The notes under the pieces were generated by a model. The model saw only the letters and a list, made by a program, of their open reading frames with translations. It searched no databases and was not told where the DNA came from. A DNA stretch of 64,000 bases from CAMLIZ01 sp966212505 (GTDB lineage Bacteria; Pseudomonadota; Gammaproteobacteria; Burkholderiales; Burkholderiaceae_C), in assembly GCA_966212505.1 (NCBI GenBank), contig CBIHRS010000026.1, positions 1 through 64,000 on the forward strand. Reading direction: 5' to 3'. This document shows, piece after piece, positions 31,994 through 39,678 of this stretch. How positions within the stretch are numbered: position 1 is the first letter of the stretch; each line of letters begins with the position of its first letter. The position numbers and the translations under genes were made by a program.

Positions 31994-33031
31994 ATGAAAC
32001 AGCTTCGCATCCTGACCGGCCTGCATGCCGGCGCCCGCCTAAGGTTGGTGCGCAGTCAGAACATGCTCGGCAACGGACCCGATGCCGACGTGCAGATCGC
32101 CGACTGGACCCACCAGCCGGTCTGCCTGACCTGGGACGAGGAACGCAACGTGGTCGAGTTGGCATGCGAGGTGGCGGAAGGCGAGGGCGGCGCGATGCAG
32201 GCGACGCCGCTCGACGATTTCGCGCCGCGCCGCTTCGGCGACGTCGTGCTGTGCGTGGGCCCCGATGACGATGCGGCCTGGCCGGGCGATGTGGACCTGC
32301 TGTCGCGGCTGCTGCAGCCGCAGCCGGCCGCGCAGGTGGCCGTGGCCGCCGCGGCGCCCGAGGGCCGCCCCGACCGCACGCCCCGTGCTGCGCGCCGCGG
32401 CATGCGCTTCGTCGCGGCCGCCGGCAGCCTCGCCTGCACCGTGCTGCTCGGCGGCTTTGCGGTGCTGGTGTCGCAGTCGGCCAACCGCGCGGAGGCCAAG
32501 GTGCCCAAGGTGCCGCTGCAGGTGCGCGTGGCCGGCGCGCTCGCGAGCCACGGCCTCAACGAGCTGAACGCGCGCGACGCGGGCCGCAAGGTGGTGGTCG
32601 AGGGCCTGGTCGACACGGCCTCGGACCTCACCCGCGTGCGCACCACGCTGCAGCCGCTCGATGACGGCCAGCTGGTGCACAAGTACGCGGCCGCGAGCGA
32701 CATCGCGCAGTCGATCGCCGATGCGCTGGCCGATCCCGCGCTGAACGTCAGCTACAAGGGCCACGGCGTCTTCCTCGTGCAGGGCGCGGCGGCCGACATC
32801 GACCGCCTGCGCGCCGCGGCCTCCCGCATCGCGCTGGACATCGGGCCGCTGGTCAAGCGCATCGACGTCTCGGCCACCGAGCTGCCGCCGCCGCAGCGCG
32901 TGCACATCGACGCGATGCTGGTCTCGGGCGACCTGCGCTACGTGCAGACGCGCGACGGCACCAAGCACCTGATCGTTTCCCCCCGACCGGAGGTCACGGA
33001 CGACGAGTCCGGAACGGCTCCGATTCATTGA
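31994..33031 (+). CDS. sctD: SctD inner-membrane ring protein (HrpD5/HrpW type)
   Basis: 345 residues. The N-terminus is an FHA-like cytoplasmic domain (LRILTGLHAGARLRL, NMLGNGPDADVQIADW), a single membrane helix lies near residues 142-162 (LACTVLLGGFAVLVS), and the periplasmic part holds BON/ring-building modules (KVVVEGLVDTASDLTRV, DIAQSIADALADP). Position directly after the secretin and the domain order fit SctD, the outer of the two inner-membrane rings. Confidence 0.9.
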   Translation: MKQLRILTGLHAGARLRLVRSQNMLGNGPDADVQIADWTHQPVCLTWDEERNVVELACEVAEGEGGAMQATPLDDFAPRRFGDVVLCVGPDDDAAWPGDVDLLSRLLQPQPAAQVAVAAAAPEGRPDRTPRAARRGMRFVAAAGSLACTVLLGGFAVLVSQSANRAEAKVPKVPLQVRVAGALASHGLNELNARDAGRKVVVEGLVDTASDLTRVRTTLQPLDDGQLVHKYAAASDIAQSIADALADPALNVSYKGHGVFLVQGAAADIDRLRAAASRIALDIGPLVKRIDVSATELPPPQRVHIDAMLVSGDLRYVQTRDGTKHLIVSPRPEVTDDESGTAPIH

Positions 33032-33063
33032 CCCGGCGTATCCACGCACCGACAGGAGAAATC

Positions 33064-33327
33064 ATGAACGCAGCACTGGAAGACGATGTCCTGGCCGACA
33101 TGGCCAAGCTCGAGAAGACGCTTACCGAAGACCCTTCGGGCGACCGCACGCGCGCCATCCTGAGCTACTTCGACCAGGTGGCCAAGGCCAGCGAGGAGCT
33201 GATGCAGAAGCCTGCGCACGATGCCGAGCGCCAGCTCGCATCGCAGCTGCTCGAGGGCTTCCGCGCTTCGCAGCGCATCGTGCGCCACGTGTGGGAGACG
33301 CTGCATTCGGCGTCGCTGCCCGCCTGA
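33064..33327 (+). CDS. small helical T3SS protein, YscE-like co-chaperone candidate
   Basis: 87 residues from the ATG at 33064, preceded by ACAGGAGA. It is all-helical (DDVLADMAKLEKTLTED, LEGFRASQRIVRHVWETL). With the next two genes it forms a trio of sizes (87, 136 and 70 aa) recalling yscE-yscG-yscF, where YscE and YscG are the heterodimeric chaperone of the needle subunit. The match is by size, helicity and position only. Confidence 0.55.
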   Translation: MNAALEDDVLADMAKLEKTLTEDPSGDRTRAILSYFDQVAKASEELMQKPAHDAERQLASQLLEGFRASQRIVRHVWETLHSASLPA

Positions 33328-33358
33328 CCCGCTTCAGCAAGCACACAGGAGAACGACC

Positions 33359-33769
33359 ATGTCGGACACCCTCCAAGAGGACCAGGGCGGCGCCTACCCC
33401 GCCGTCTATCGCAACCTGATGGCCGTGGGCCTGCTGGGCTCGTGCTACCGGGTCCATGAGGATGCCGAGCGCGTCAACAACGCGGTCGAGGCCACGCTGG
33501 CCGACCCGGCGCAGTTCCGCATGTACCGCGCGCTGGCGCAGGGCATCGGCGGCGATGCCAGCTATGCCTCGGAGCAGATCGGCAAGCGCCTCGACGAGGT
33601 GCCGGACGACGACAAGGCCAAGGTGGCGCTGGCGGTGTCGCTGATGCTGGCCGGCAACCCCGAGTGGAAGAACCTGATCGAGAACGTGCTGGCCACCAGC
33701 ACCGACCAGGTGGCACGCGAGGCCGCGACCAACCTGATCCAGTACCTGTCGGCGCTGCAGGTGCACTGA
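33359..33769 (+). CDS. TPR-like T3SS protein, YscG/HrpB1-like needle-chaperone candidate
   Basis: 136 residues from the ATG at 33359 with ACAGGAGA upstream. Helical pairs (NLMAVGLLGSCYRVHEDAE, KAKVALAVSLMLAGN, EWKNLIENVLATS) suggest TPR-like repeats, as in YscG/SsaH and in HrpB1. It sits between the small YscE-like gene and the pilus/needle candidate. A cytosolic chaperone of the needle or pilus subunit is inferred. Confidence 0.55.
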   Translation: MSDTLQEDQGGAYPAVYRNLMAVGLLGSCYRVHEDAERVNNAVEATLADPAQFRMYRALAQGIGGDASYASEQIGKRLDEVPDDDKAKVALAVSLMLAGNPEWKNLIENVLATSTDQVAREAATNLIQYLSALQVH

Positions 33770-33786
33770 CGACCCAGAGCATTGCG

Positions 33787-33803
33787 GGCGGCATGGGGCC
33801 GCC
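33787..33803. other. intercistronic hairpin before the pilus/needle gene
   Basis: GGCGGC and GCCGCC arms enclose a 5-nt loop in the 82-bp gap ahead of the 70-residue protein. It could act in processing or stabilisation of a strongly expressed pilin message. Evidence is the inverted repeat alone. Confidence 0.3.
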
Positions 33804-33851
33804 GGCGATTCAACGACGCAGCAAGCGTCATTACTTTGATGGAGAAGTGAA

Positions 33852-34064
33852 ATGGCAGGAACCAGTGGTGTAGGCGACGGCTGGAAACAGGTCGCCCAGC
33901 TCCAATCCGACATGACGCAGAGCCTGGCGCAGAACCGCGCGATCTCCCAGCTCGAGCAGAAGGCGATGCAGGAGCAATCCATCCTCAAGGCGCAGAACGA
34001 CATCGTCGAAGGCACCGCGAAGATGGTCAAGGGATCGACGGAAGGCTTCAAAGGCCTCTGCTGA
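33852..34064 (+). CDS. Hrp pilus/needle subunit candidate (SctF)
   Basis: 70 residues with a good ribosome site (TGGAGAAG). It is small, without signal peptide, with a short Gly/Ser-rich N-terminus and a long helix (SLAQNRAISQLEQKAMQEQ, ILKAQNDIVEGTAKMV), the usual build of HrpY/HrpE/YscF subunits. It follows two putative chaperone genes. The C-terminus is Cys. The 214-residue protein at 8426-9070 is the other pilus candidate in the window. Confidence 0.5.
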   Translation: MAGTSGVGDGWKQVAQLQSDMTQSLAQNRAISQLEQKAMQEQSILKAQNDIVEGTAKMVKGSTEGFKGLC

Positions 34065-34106
34065 CGCATCCCGCGGCCCCTTTGATCCATTCAACAGGAG
34101 AGCAAG

Positions 34107-34622
34107 GTGGGTGAGATCGATCCGATCAGTGGCGCCGGCGCAGCCAGGGGCGTCAACAAGCTCATGTCGAACGTGCTGCTCGACATGCTCCAGCAGTCGC
34201 TGGCGGGCTCCGGCCTCCAGACCTCGCCCGAGACCCGCAACGCGCTGCAGGAGCTGCGCGACGTGGTCAACGGCAACCAGCACCAGGCAGCGCAGCAGGT
34301 GCAGGGCGGTCAGGGGGGCGAAGGCGCCGCGGGTCCCGAAGGGGCCGGCGGACCGGAGTCGGCCGGTGGCGCCAAGGGGCAGGGCCAGGACGGCATGTCC
34401 GGCCTGCTGCAGATGCTGATGCAGCTGATGCAGATGGTCGTCCAGCTGATGTCGCAGATGCAGCAGCAGCAGGGCGGCGGCGCGAGTCCGGGGGCCAGCA
34501 GCTTCGCGCAGCAGCTGCCGCAAGGCGGTGGCCCGCTCGACGACTTCGGTGACGGCGACGAGGGCCTGGACGACATCAACACGATGTTCGATCCGTCGCA
34601 GATGCCCCAGCAGCTGATGTGA
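34107..34622 (+). CDS. harpin-like protein (HpaG/Hpa1 type)
   Basis: 171 residues with a GTG start at 34107 behind AACAGGAGA. It is Gly/Gln/Met-rich and heat-stable-looking, with one Cys-free helix near residues 15-50 (KLMSNVLLDMLQQSLAG, NALQELRDVVNGN) and a second Met/Leu/Gln helix at 95-125 (LLQMLMQLMQMVVQLMSQMQ) separated by a Gly-rich linker. Harpins are secreted helper proteins acting at the plant cell wall or membrane. The N-terminal half is paralogous to the N-terminus of the fusion protein at 55931-57004. It lies inside the structural operon. Confidence 0.75.
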   Translation: MGEIDPISGAGAARGVNKLMSNVLLDMLQQSLAGSGLQTSPETRNALQELRDVVNGNQHQAAQQVQGGQGGEGAAGPEGAGGPESAGGAKGQGQDGMSGLLQMLMQLMQMVVQLMSQMQQQQGGGASPGASSFAQQLPQGGGPLDDFGDGDEGLDDINTMFDPSQMPQQLM

Positions 34623-34652
34623 CATCGGCATTCAATTCAAGGAGAGTGATTC

Positions 34653-35663
34653 ATGAAGACCAAGGGACCACAGGGTAACCAAGGCGGCTTCGTCCAGAAC
34701 AAGAGCGACGGACCGCCCGACGTGAACGGCGCAAAGAAGTTCGATTCGGCCAAGTTCAACCGCCGGCTCGACCTGGCCAACAACGCCTTCGGCGCGGTCA
34801 ACGGCGCGTTCGACCTGGCGCAGAACCTCAAGGGCGCGAAGGACCTGATCAGCGGCCTGCTCGGTGGCGGCGGGGGTGGCGGCGGCATCGCCGGCCTGCT
34901 GCAGGGCGGTCCCGGCAAGCTCGCCGGCCTCGGCCCGCAGCTGGCACTGGGCGCGCTCGGCGGCCTCGGCCAGGCCGGCCAGCAGGGCATGATGCAGATC
35001 ATGCAGGGCCTGATGCAGGTGCTGTCGCCGCTGATGAAGATGCTCGGCGGCGGCGCGCAGGGCCTGGGCGGCATGGGCGGCGGTGCGCCGCAGGGCGTCG
35101 GCCAGGGCCTGTGCAACCAGGGCGCGCAGCAGCTGCTGCCGCAGCTGTTCCAGAAGATCATGGGCATGCAGCAGGGCCTGATGGGCATCCAGCAAGGCAT
35201 CATGGGCCTGCAGCAAGGCCTGATGAACGCCGCGCAGCAGGGCCTGGGCAAGGTCGCGCAGGCGCCGATGATGGGCGCGCAGGCGCTGTCCGGCGCGGCG
35301 CAAGGCCTGATGGGCACCGCGCAGGGCCTGATGGGCGCGGCCCAGGGCATCATGGGCGCGCTGCAGCAGGGCGCGCCGGGCGCGGCCCATGCGCCGACCG
35401 TGGGCGCTCACGTGGGCGGCCCGGCCGGCCTCGAGCAGGGCCTGCTGGGCGTGCAGAAGGGCCTGCAGAAGGTGGAGTCCGGCCTGATGGACATGGCCGT
35501 CGCCACGTTCGGCACGCTGGGAGGCCCGGGTGCCGCCGCGGGCAAGGCGCTGGCGCCGCACGCGCTGGCGCCGCAATCGTCGGCGCTCGGCATGCCGATG
35601 GGCCATGGCCCGGTGCAGCAGCCGCCGGTGAACATCACGGTGAACCAGCTGGTCTTCAACTGA
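34653..35663 (+). CDS. harpin-like protein with QGLMG heptad repeats
   Basis: 336 residues from the ATG at 34653 behind AAGGAGAG. After a polar start comes a poly-Gly stretch (GGGGGGGG near residue 76), then many imperfect seven-residue units of the type QGLMG-x-x or AQGLMGA, densest at residues 165-245. The repeated Leu/Met spacing would make a long amphipathic helix or filament. The end (PPVNITVNQLVFN) is different in character. There is no signal peptide. Extracellular harpin, pilus-associated or translocon role are all possible; I recognise no named family. Confidence 0.6.
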   Translation: MKTKGPQGNQGGFVQNKSDGPPDVNGAKKFDSAKFNRRLDLANNAFGAVNGAFDLAQNLKGAKDLISGLLGGGGGGGGIAGLLQGGPGKLAGLGPQLALGALGGLGQAGQQGMMQIMQGLMQVLSPLMKMLGGGAQGLGGMGGGAPQGVGQGLCNQGAQQLLPQLFQKIMGMQQGLMGIQQGIMGLQQGLMNAAQQGLGKVAQAPMMGAQALSGAAQGLMGTAQGLMGAAQGIMGALQQGAPGAAHAPTVGAHVGGPAGLEQGLLGVQKGLQKVESGLMDMAVATFGTLGGPGAAAGKALAPHALAPQSSALGMPMGHGPVQQPPVNITVNQLVFN

Positions 35664-35675
35664 TCCTCCGGCCTT

Positions 35676-35699
35676 CCGGGCAGCGGCGCCGCTGCCCGG
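35676..35699. other. 24-bp perfect palindrome between harpin-like gene and hrpB1
   Basis: CCGGGCAGCGGC followed by its exact reverse complement, in the 73-bp gap after the repeat protein. As RNA it forms a tight hairpin without a following T-run. It may be an mRNA processing or partial termination point that lowers expression of hrpB1 and hrpB2 relative to the harpins. Confidence 0.55.
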
Positions 35700-35736
35700 C
35701 GGCCGGCCTTCATCTTTCACTTCCGGAGATCCGACC

Positions 35737-36228
35737 ATGGATTCGAAGCTCACCAGCAAGCAGACCTGCTGGGCCGTGATGGACGTGCTGACCCTCGGCC
35801 TGACCCACAACCGCCTGGACGATGCCGAAGCCGTGCTGCTGGGCCTGCGCGCCATGCGCCCCCGCATCGCCGAGTTCGACACCTACGAGGCCTGGATCCT
35901 GATGAAGCGCGGCTTCTACAAGGACGCGATCCGCCTGCTGTCGACCACCTCGACCAGCGAGCACAGCGGCCTGCAGGCCAAGGCGCTGCTGACGTACTGC
36001 CAGTACGTCTCGGGCGACGGCCAGTGGATGGACAACGCGAAGGAAGTGATCGACAACGGCGGCGACGAGGAAGCCAGCTACCTGATGAAGCTCCTGATCA
36101 ACCCCGCCGAGGCCGTGCAGGCCCGCGAGGCGGAAGAGAGCAGCAAGGCGATGGCGTCCGATGCGTCGCGCGAGGCGATCGCGGCCGCGGCGGCGGCGTC
36201 GTACCCCGGTGCATTCCTGCGCGCCTGA
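35737..36228 (+). CDS. hrpB1: HrpB1/HrpK family protein
   Basis: 163 residues, TPR-like helices (VMDVLTLGLTHNRLDDAEAVL, FDTYEAWILMKRGFYKDAIRLL) followed by an Ala-rich C-terminus, matching HrpB1 of Ralstonia and Xanthomonas in length and pattern. It precedes hrpB2, as in the classical hrpB operon. In Xanthomonas, HrpB1 is a periplasmic peptidoglycan-binding protein. Here hrpB1-hrpB2 is cut off from hrcJ by two extra genes. Confidence 0.85.
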   Translation: MDSKLTSKQTCWAVMDVLTLGLTHNRLDDAEAVLLGLRAMRPRIAEFDTYEAWILMKRGFYKDAIRLLSTTSTSEHSGLQAKALLTYCQYVSGDGQWMDNAKEVIDNGGDEEASYLMKLLINPAEAVQAREAEESSKAMASDASREAIAAAAAASYPGAFLRA

Positions 36229-36246
36229 CGCGTCGAAAGGGCGGCG

Positions 36247-36633
36247 ATGAGCATCTCGATCGACGCGATCTCCGGCCAGGGCCTGCTCGACCACGTGGCG
36301 CATCCGACGGGAGACATGCGCTCCCTGTCGGAGCAGTTCGACCGGCTGATGGCCCACGACCCCAACGCCGTGCAGCACAACGTGCCGCACACCACGCATC
36401 ACGAGTCGGTGGGCACCGACATCCTCGGCAAGAGCGACGTGATGATGCGCCAGACCTTCCAGAACATGCAGCGCTTCGTCGAGGACGCGCCGAACCTCAA
36501 CTTCCATGAGCTCGCGGCGCGCCAGATGGAAATGACGATGCAGATCTCGGTCACGCACTTCCAGTTCACCGCCTGCACCCACGTCGCCCAGAGCGGCAAG
36601 AACGGCATGCAGACGCTGATGAAGAACCAGTAG
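36247..36633 (+). CDS. hrpB2: HrpB2 inner-rod protein (SctI)
   Basis: 128 residues with the size and C-terminal helix expected of HrpB2/SctI (NFHELAARQMEMTMQISVTHF, CTHVAQSGKNGMQTLMKNQ). HrpB2 is an early secreted protein of the periplasmic inner rod and its secretion is controlled by HrcU and the substrate-switch protein. It is preceded by GAAAGGGCGGCG and followed 2 bp later by the next ATG. Confidence 0.87.
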   Translation: MSISIDAISGQGLLDHVAHPTGDMRSLSEQFDRLMAHDPNAVQHNVPHTTHHESVGTDILGKSDVMMRQTFQNMQRFVEDAPNLNFHELAARQMEMTMQISVTHFQFTACTHVAQSGKNGMQTLMKNQ

Positions 36634-36635
36634 GC

Positions 36636-37328
36636 ATGGCCTTCCCGAAGATCCCTCTGCCCAACGGCAAGACGCTCACCGGGCATGCCCCCGCGGCACC
36701 GCCGGGTCCGGATGCGACGAGGCTGCAGCGCCTGGTCAGCCACCTGCCGCTGAAGGTCAGGGACACGAAGCCGGCAGAAGGATCACATCGCCCGCGCGCT
36801 GCGCTTCCGGCCCAGCCGGACACGTCGCCTGCCGCTGCGGCCCGGGCCGATTTCGAACGCTGGTCGCGCGCGCAGCCGGAGCCCGGTCGCCGCGAGGCCG
36901 CGAAGGAGCGCGTGGCCCAGGCGCTGCACCGCATCCCGAAGCCGGGGCCGGCTCCGCTGGTGTATGTCAACGACTTCCCGTCGCATTCGGGGCCGGTGAT
37001 CCACGAGCGGTACACGCCGTCTCTGCGCGAGCTCTCCACGGGCCAGGTGCTGCTCGACGCGCAGGGCGAGGAGGGCAGCCGCTGGATGTTCTACAAGCAG
37101 TCGCCGCTGGCCACCACGCGGCCAGGCCATGTGCCCGAAGGCTCGCTCGTCGCAGCGACGGGCGACCCGCTCGCGCCGCGGCTGCTCGAAGAGAGCTTCC
37201 AGCCCACGAAGGAACAGCTGGCGAGCGGCCGGTACTGGCTGGACAGCCACCAGGGCGTGCACCGCTGGTACCGCCTCGAGGAGCAGGATGCGCTCGTCGC
37301 GGCGTCGAAGGGCCGCGCGCCGGGCTGA
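36636..37328 (+). CDS. unknown protein co-transcribed with hrpB2
   Basis: 230 residues starting 2 bp after hrpB2, so in the same operon. The first 100 residues are Pro/Arg/Ala-rich. The rest looks folded (LVYVNDFPSHSGPVIHERY, GSRWMFYKQSPLATT, GRYWLDSHQGVHRWYRLEE) with many aromatic residues. It has no signal peptide or membrane segment. A secreted effector or a T3SS accessory protein is possible. Not recognised. Confidence 0.55.
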   Translation: MAFPKIPLPNGKTLTGHAPAAPPGPDATRLQRLVSHLPLKVRDTKPAEGSHRPRAALPAQPDTSPAAAARADFERWSRAQPEPGRREAAKERVAQALHRIPKPGPAPLVYVNDFPSHSGPVIHERYTPSLRELSTGQVLLDAQGEEGSRWMFYKQSPLATTRPGHVPEGSLVAATGDPLAPRLLEESFQPTKEQLASGRYWLDSHQGVHRWYRLEEQDALVAASKGRAPG

Positions 37329-37335
37329 GCGCCGC

Positions 37336-38019
37336 TCAGGAGCTGCGGCGCAGCAGCGCCATCACCTGGTCGACGTATTGCCGCGTCTCGGCATACGGCG
37401 GCACGCGATAGCCGTGCTTCACCACCGCGCCTTCGCCGGCGTTGTAGGCCGCCACCGCGAGGTCGACCCGTCCGGGGAACATCTGCAGCAGGTCGCGCAG
37501 GTAGCGCACGCCGACCTCGATGTTGGTCTGCGGGTCGAGCAACTGCGCCTCCGAATGCACGCCGTAGCGCGAGCCGGTGGTGCGCATCACCTGCATCAGC
37601 CCGAGGGCGCCCTTGGGCGAGCGAGCGCCCGGCTGGAAGCGCGATTCCACATACATCACCGCTGCGGCGAGCGAGGGGCTGATGCCGTGGCGACGGCAGG
37701 CGCTGTGCACCCAGTGCGCAATGCCTTCGGGCAGCCGCGGCCCAGCGCCGCCGGGCTCTGCGCGGGCTTCGATCGTCCGCACCTCCACCGATGCCGGCGT
37801 GTCGTCGCGCTCGGTGCGCGCCGGCGGCGCGACGGGCACCTGCTGCGTGCGGCACACGCCGATGCTCATGCGGAAATCGCCGAGGTTCTGCGCGAACGAG
37901 CGCGTGCTGCCGTCCGGCAGCGTGCACAGGTAGCGCAGCTCGGTCTGCGCTGCGCCGGCGGTGGCCGTCGCGAGCGCGAGGCCAATGGCGATGGTGATGC
38001 GCCTGGATGCGAATGGCAT
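37336..38019 (-). CDS. periplasmic lytic transglycosylase of the T3SS (Hpa2/IagB-like)
   Basis: 227 residues from the ATG at 38019 with a signal peptide (RRITIAIGLALATATAGAAQ). The SLT domain covers about 95-215: catalytic Glu125 in VMYVESRF, then GLMQVM and VAAYNAGEGAV. It opens peptidoglycan so that the secretion channel can be assembled; Hpa2 and IagB are known examples. It has a perfect PIP box and a -10 whose position puts transcription start on the ATG. It lies between the hrpB2 operon (8 bp gap, convergent) and hrcJ (divergent). Confidence 0.9.
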   Translation of the reverse strand: MPFASRRITIAIGLALATATAGAAQTELRYLCTLPDGSTRSFAQNLGDFRMSIGVCRTQQVPVAPPARTERDDTPASVEVRTIEARAEPGGAGPRLPEGIAHWVHSACRRHGISPSLAAAVMYVESRFQPGARSPKGALGLMQVMRTTGSRYGVHSEAQLLDPQTNIEVGVRYLRDLLQMFPGRVDLAVAAYNAGEGAVVKHGYRVPPYAETRQYVDQVMALLRRSS

Positions 38020-38025
38020 GGCGGC

Positions 38026-38087
38026 ACTGTGCGCGAGCGCCGCGGCCCGCCGCGCATGCGGCGCGAAGCCGGCGTCGGCCGCGCGAA
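38026..38087 (-). promoter_or_regulatory. PIP box and -10 of the lytic transglycosylase, leaderless geometry
   Basis: Minus strand TTCGC (38087-38083), N15, TTCGC (38067-38063), then CACAGT at 38031-38026 after 31 bp, a full YANNRT match. Only six bases separate the -10 from the ATG at 38019, and no ribosome site is present. Confidence 0.82.
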
Positions 38088-38101
38088 GGGCTTGCCAGGG
38101 G

Positions 38102-38162
38102 TTCGCGCTTCGCCGCAGCGCTTCGCATGGCATGCGGGCCGCGCGAGGGGCGGCGCTAACGT
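38102..38162 (+). promoter_or_regulatory. PIP box and -10 of the hrcJ-hrcT operon
   Basis: TTCGC (38102) N15 TTCGC (38122), then TAACGT at 38157-38162 after 30 bp. It lies back to back with the leftward PIP box (38063-38087), with 14 bp between the two. Confidence 0.87.
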
Positions 38163-38209
38163 GGTGGTGCGTCGCGGCATCGGCTGCGCGTTCGATCAGG
38201 GAGTCGTGG

Positions 38210-39001
38210 ATGACGTGGAGTGCTGGCTTCTATCGGCGCCTGGGCGGCGCCCTGGTGCTGGGAGCGGTGATGCTGCTGGCCGGATGCAAGACCGAGCTCT
38301 ACACCAAGCGCACCGAGGCCGATGCGAACGACATGGTGGCGGTGCTGCTGAGCAATGCCGTGCAGGCGGAGAAGACCACGCCCGATGGCGGCAAGACCTG
38401 GAGCGTGACGGTCGACGAGGGGCAGGTGGTGCGCGCGCTCGCGGTGCTGCGCGCCAACGGCCTGCCGGGCGAGAAGTTCTCCAACCTCGGCGAGATGTTC
38501 AAGAAGGAAGGGATGATCTCCACGCCCACCGAGGAGCGCGTGCGCTTCATCCACGGCGTGTCGCAGGAGCTCTCGCACACGCTGACCAAGATCGACGGCG
38601 TGGTCACTGCGCAGGTGCACATCGTGCTGCCCAACAACGACCCGATGGCCACGGTGGTCAAGCCGTCGAGCGCGTCGGTGTTCGTCAAGTACCGGCCCGA
38701 CACCGACATCACCTCGCTCACGCCGGCCATCAAGAACCTCGTCGCGCGCAGCGTCGAAGGCCTGGCCTACGAGAACGTCACCGTCACGCTGGTGCCCGGC
38801 ATGGAAACGCCGCCTCCGCCGCCGCCCGAGCCGTCGCGGCTGGGCTGGTGGATCGGCGGCGGTGTGCTGGGGCTGTTGCTGCTGCTCGGGGGCGGCACCA
38901 TCGCGGTGGCGATGCTGAAGCCGCAATGGCTGCCGGCCGGCCTGGCGCAGCGCTTCGCACCGCGCCGCGACGGCCTGCCCCAGCCCGATCCTGCAGCCTG
39001 A
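38210..39001 (+). CDS. hrcJ: HrcJ/SctJ inner-membrane ring lipoprotein
   Basis: 263 residues from the ATG at 38210, preceded by AGGGAG. A signal sequence ends in the lipobox LLAGC, so the mature protein starts at Cys. The ring-building domains follow (YTKRTEADANDMVAVLLSNA, GLPGEKFSNLGEMFKKEGM, HTLTKIDGVVTAQVHIVLP). A membrane helix lies near 215-240 (WWIGGGVLGLLLLLGG). It forms the inner ring of the basal body with SctD. Confidence 0.97.
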   Translation: MTWSAGFYRRLGGALVLGAVMLLAGCKTELYTKRTEADANDMVAVLLSNAVQAEKTTPDGGKTWSVTVDEGQVVRALAVLRANGLPGEKFSNLGEMFKKEGMISTPTEERVRFIHGVSQELSHTLTKIDGVVTAQVHIVLPNNDPMATVVKPSSASVFVKYRPDTDITSLTPAIKNLVARSVEGLAYENVTVTLVPGMETPPPPPPEPSRLGWWIGGGVLGLLLLLGGGTIAVAMLKPQWLPAGLAQRFAPRRDGLPQPDPAA

Positions 39002-39021
39002 TCGTTAGCGGCGCGAGCGGC

Positions 39022-39678
39022 ATGGACACCCGGGCGTCGGTCTTCGAGGCGGCTGCACCGCATGCGCTGGCCGCGTGGCTGGCCGAGCTGCAGGCCAAGC
39101 TGTTCTCGCTGCCCGAGCACCTCGACGAAGCCTGGCATCCGCTGATCGTCGAACGCTGGCCCTTCCTGGCCCAGGTGATCGACGCCGCGGCGCAGGGCCG
39201 GCTGCTCGGCGTGCTGCTGCTCAACGACAGCCGCGGCGCGCCGCCGGCCGATCGCCTGTCGTTGCCCGAGGTGCGGCTCGCGCTGCAGGACCGGTCCGCG
39301 ATCCAGCGCAGCCTGTGTGCGCTGGCACTGGCGCGCCGGCCCGGCGTGCTGCGCTGCTGCATCGACCGCGAGGCGCGCGATTCGCTGCGCGAGGTGCTGG
39401 GCGAGCTGTTCGATCCGCTCGCGCGGCTGGGGCTGCGCGGGCGGCCGGTCAGTGCCGACGTGGCGGTGTGGTCGCCGCTGCATTGGGCCTGTATGGGCTA
39501 TGTCGACTGGCTCGAAATGCTCGATCGCGACGACCGGCTGTACCGCCGCATCGTGCGGCTCTCGCTGCCGCCGCAGCTGCTCGCGATGCCCAGGCGGCGT
39601 CGCCAGGCGCGCGCCGAGTTCGCGCCGGCGCAGGCCGTGCAGGCCCTGAATGATTTGGAGGTGGCCTGGCCATGCTAG
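39022..39678 (+). CDS. hrpB4: HrpB4-like SctK sorting-platform protein
   Basis: 218 residues between hrcJ and hrpB5, the hrpB4 position. The helical sequence with LDEAWHPLIVERWPFLAQVI and RLSLPPQLLAMPRRRRQ fits the YscK/HrpB4 type. In other T3SSs, SctK links the sorting-platform pods to SctD. The 3' end overlaps hrpB5 by 7 bp. Assignment rests mainly on synteny and length. Confidence 0.78.
   Translation: MDTRASVFEAAAPHALAAWLAELQAKLFSLPEHLDEAWHPLIVERWPFLAQVIDAAAQGRLLGVLLLNDSRGAPPADRLSLPEVRLALQDRSAIQRSLCALALARRPGVLRCCIDREARDSLREVLGELFDPLARLGLRGRPVSADVAVWSPLHWACMGYVDWLEMLDRDDRLYRRIVRLSLPPQLLAMPRRRRQARAEFAPAQAVQALNDLEVAWPC

Noticed and set aside
35160..35390. Possible CRISPR-like or satellite repeat array
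   Set aside because: Units are in-frame codon repeats of a protein, without constant spacers.
34632..35882. Minus-strand frame with regular repeats opposite the QGLMG protein
   Set aside because: The repeats are the complement of the plus-strand heptads. The plus frame has a good ribosome site and operon context.
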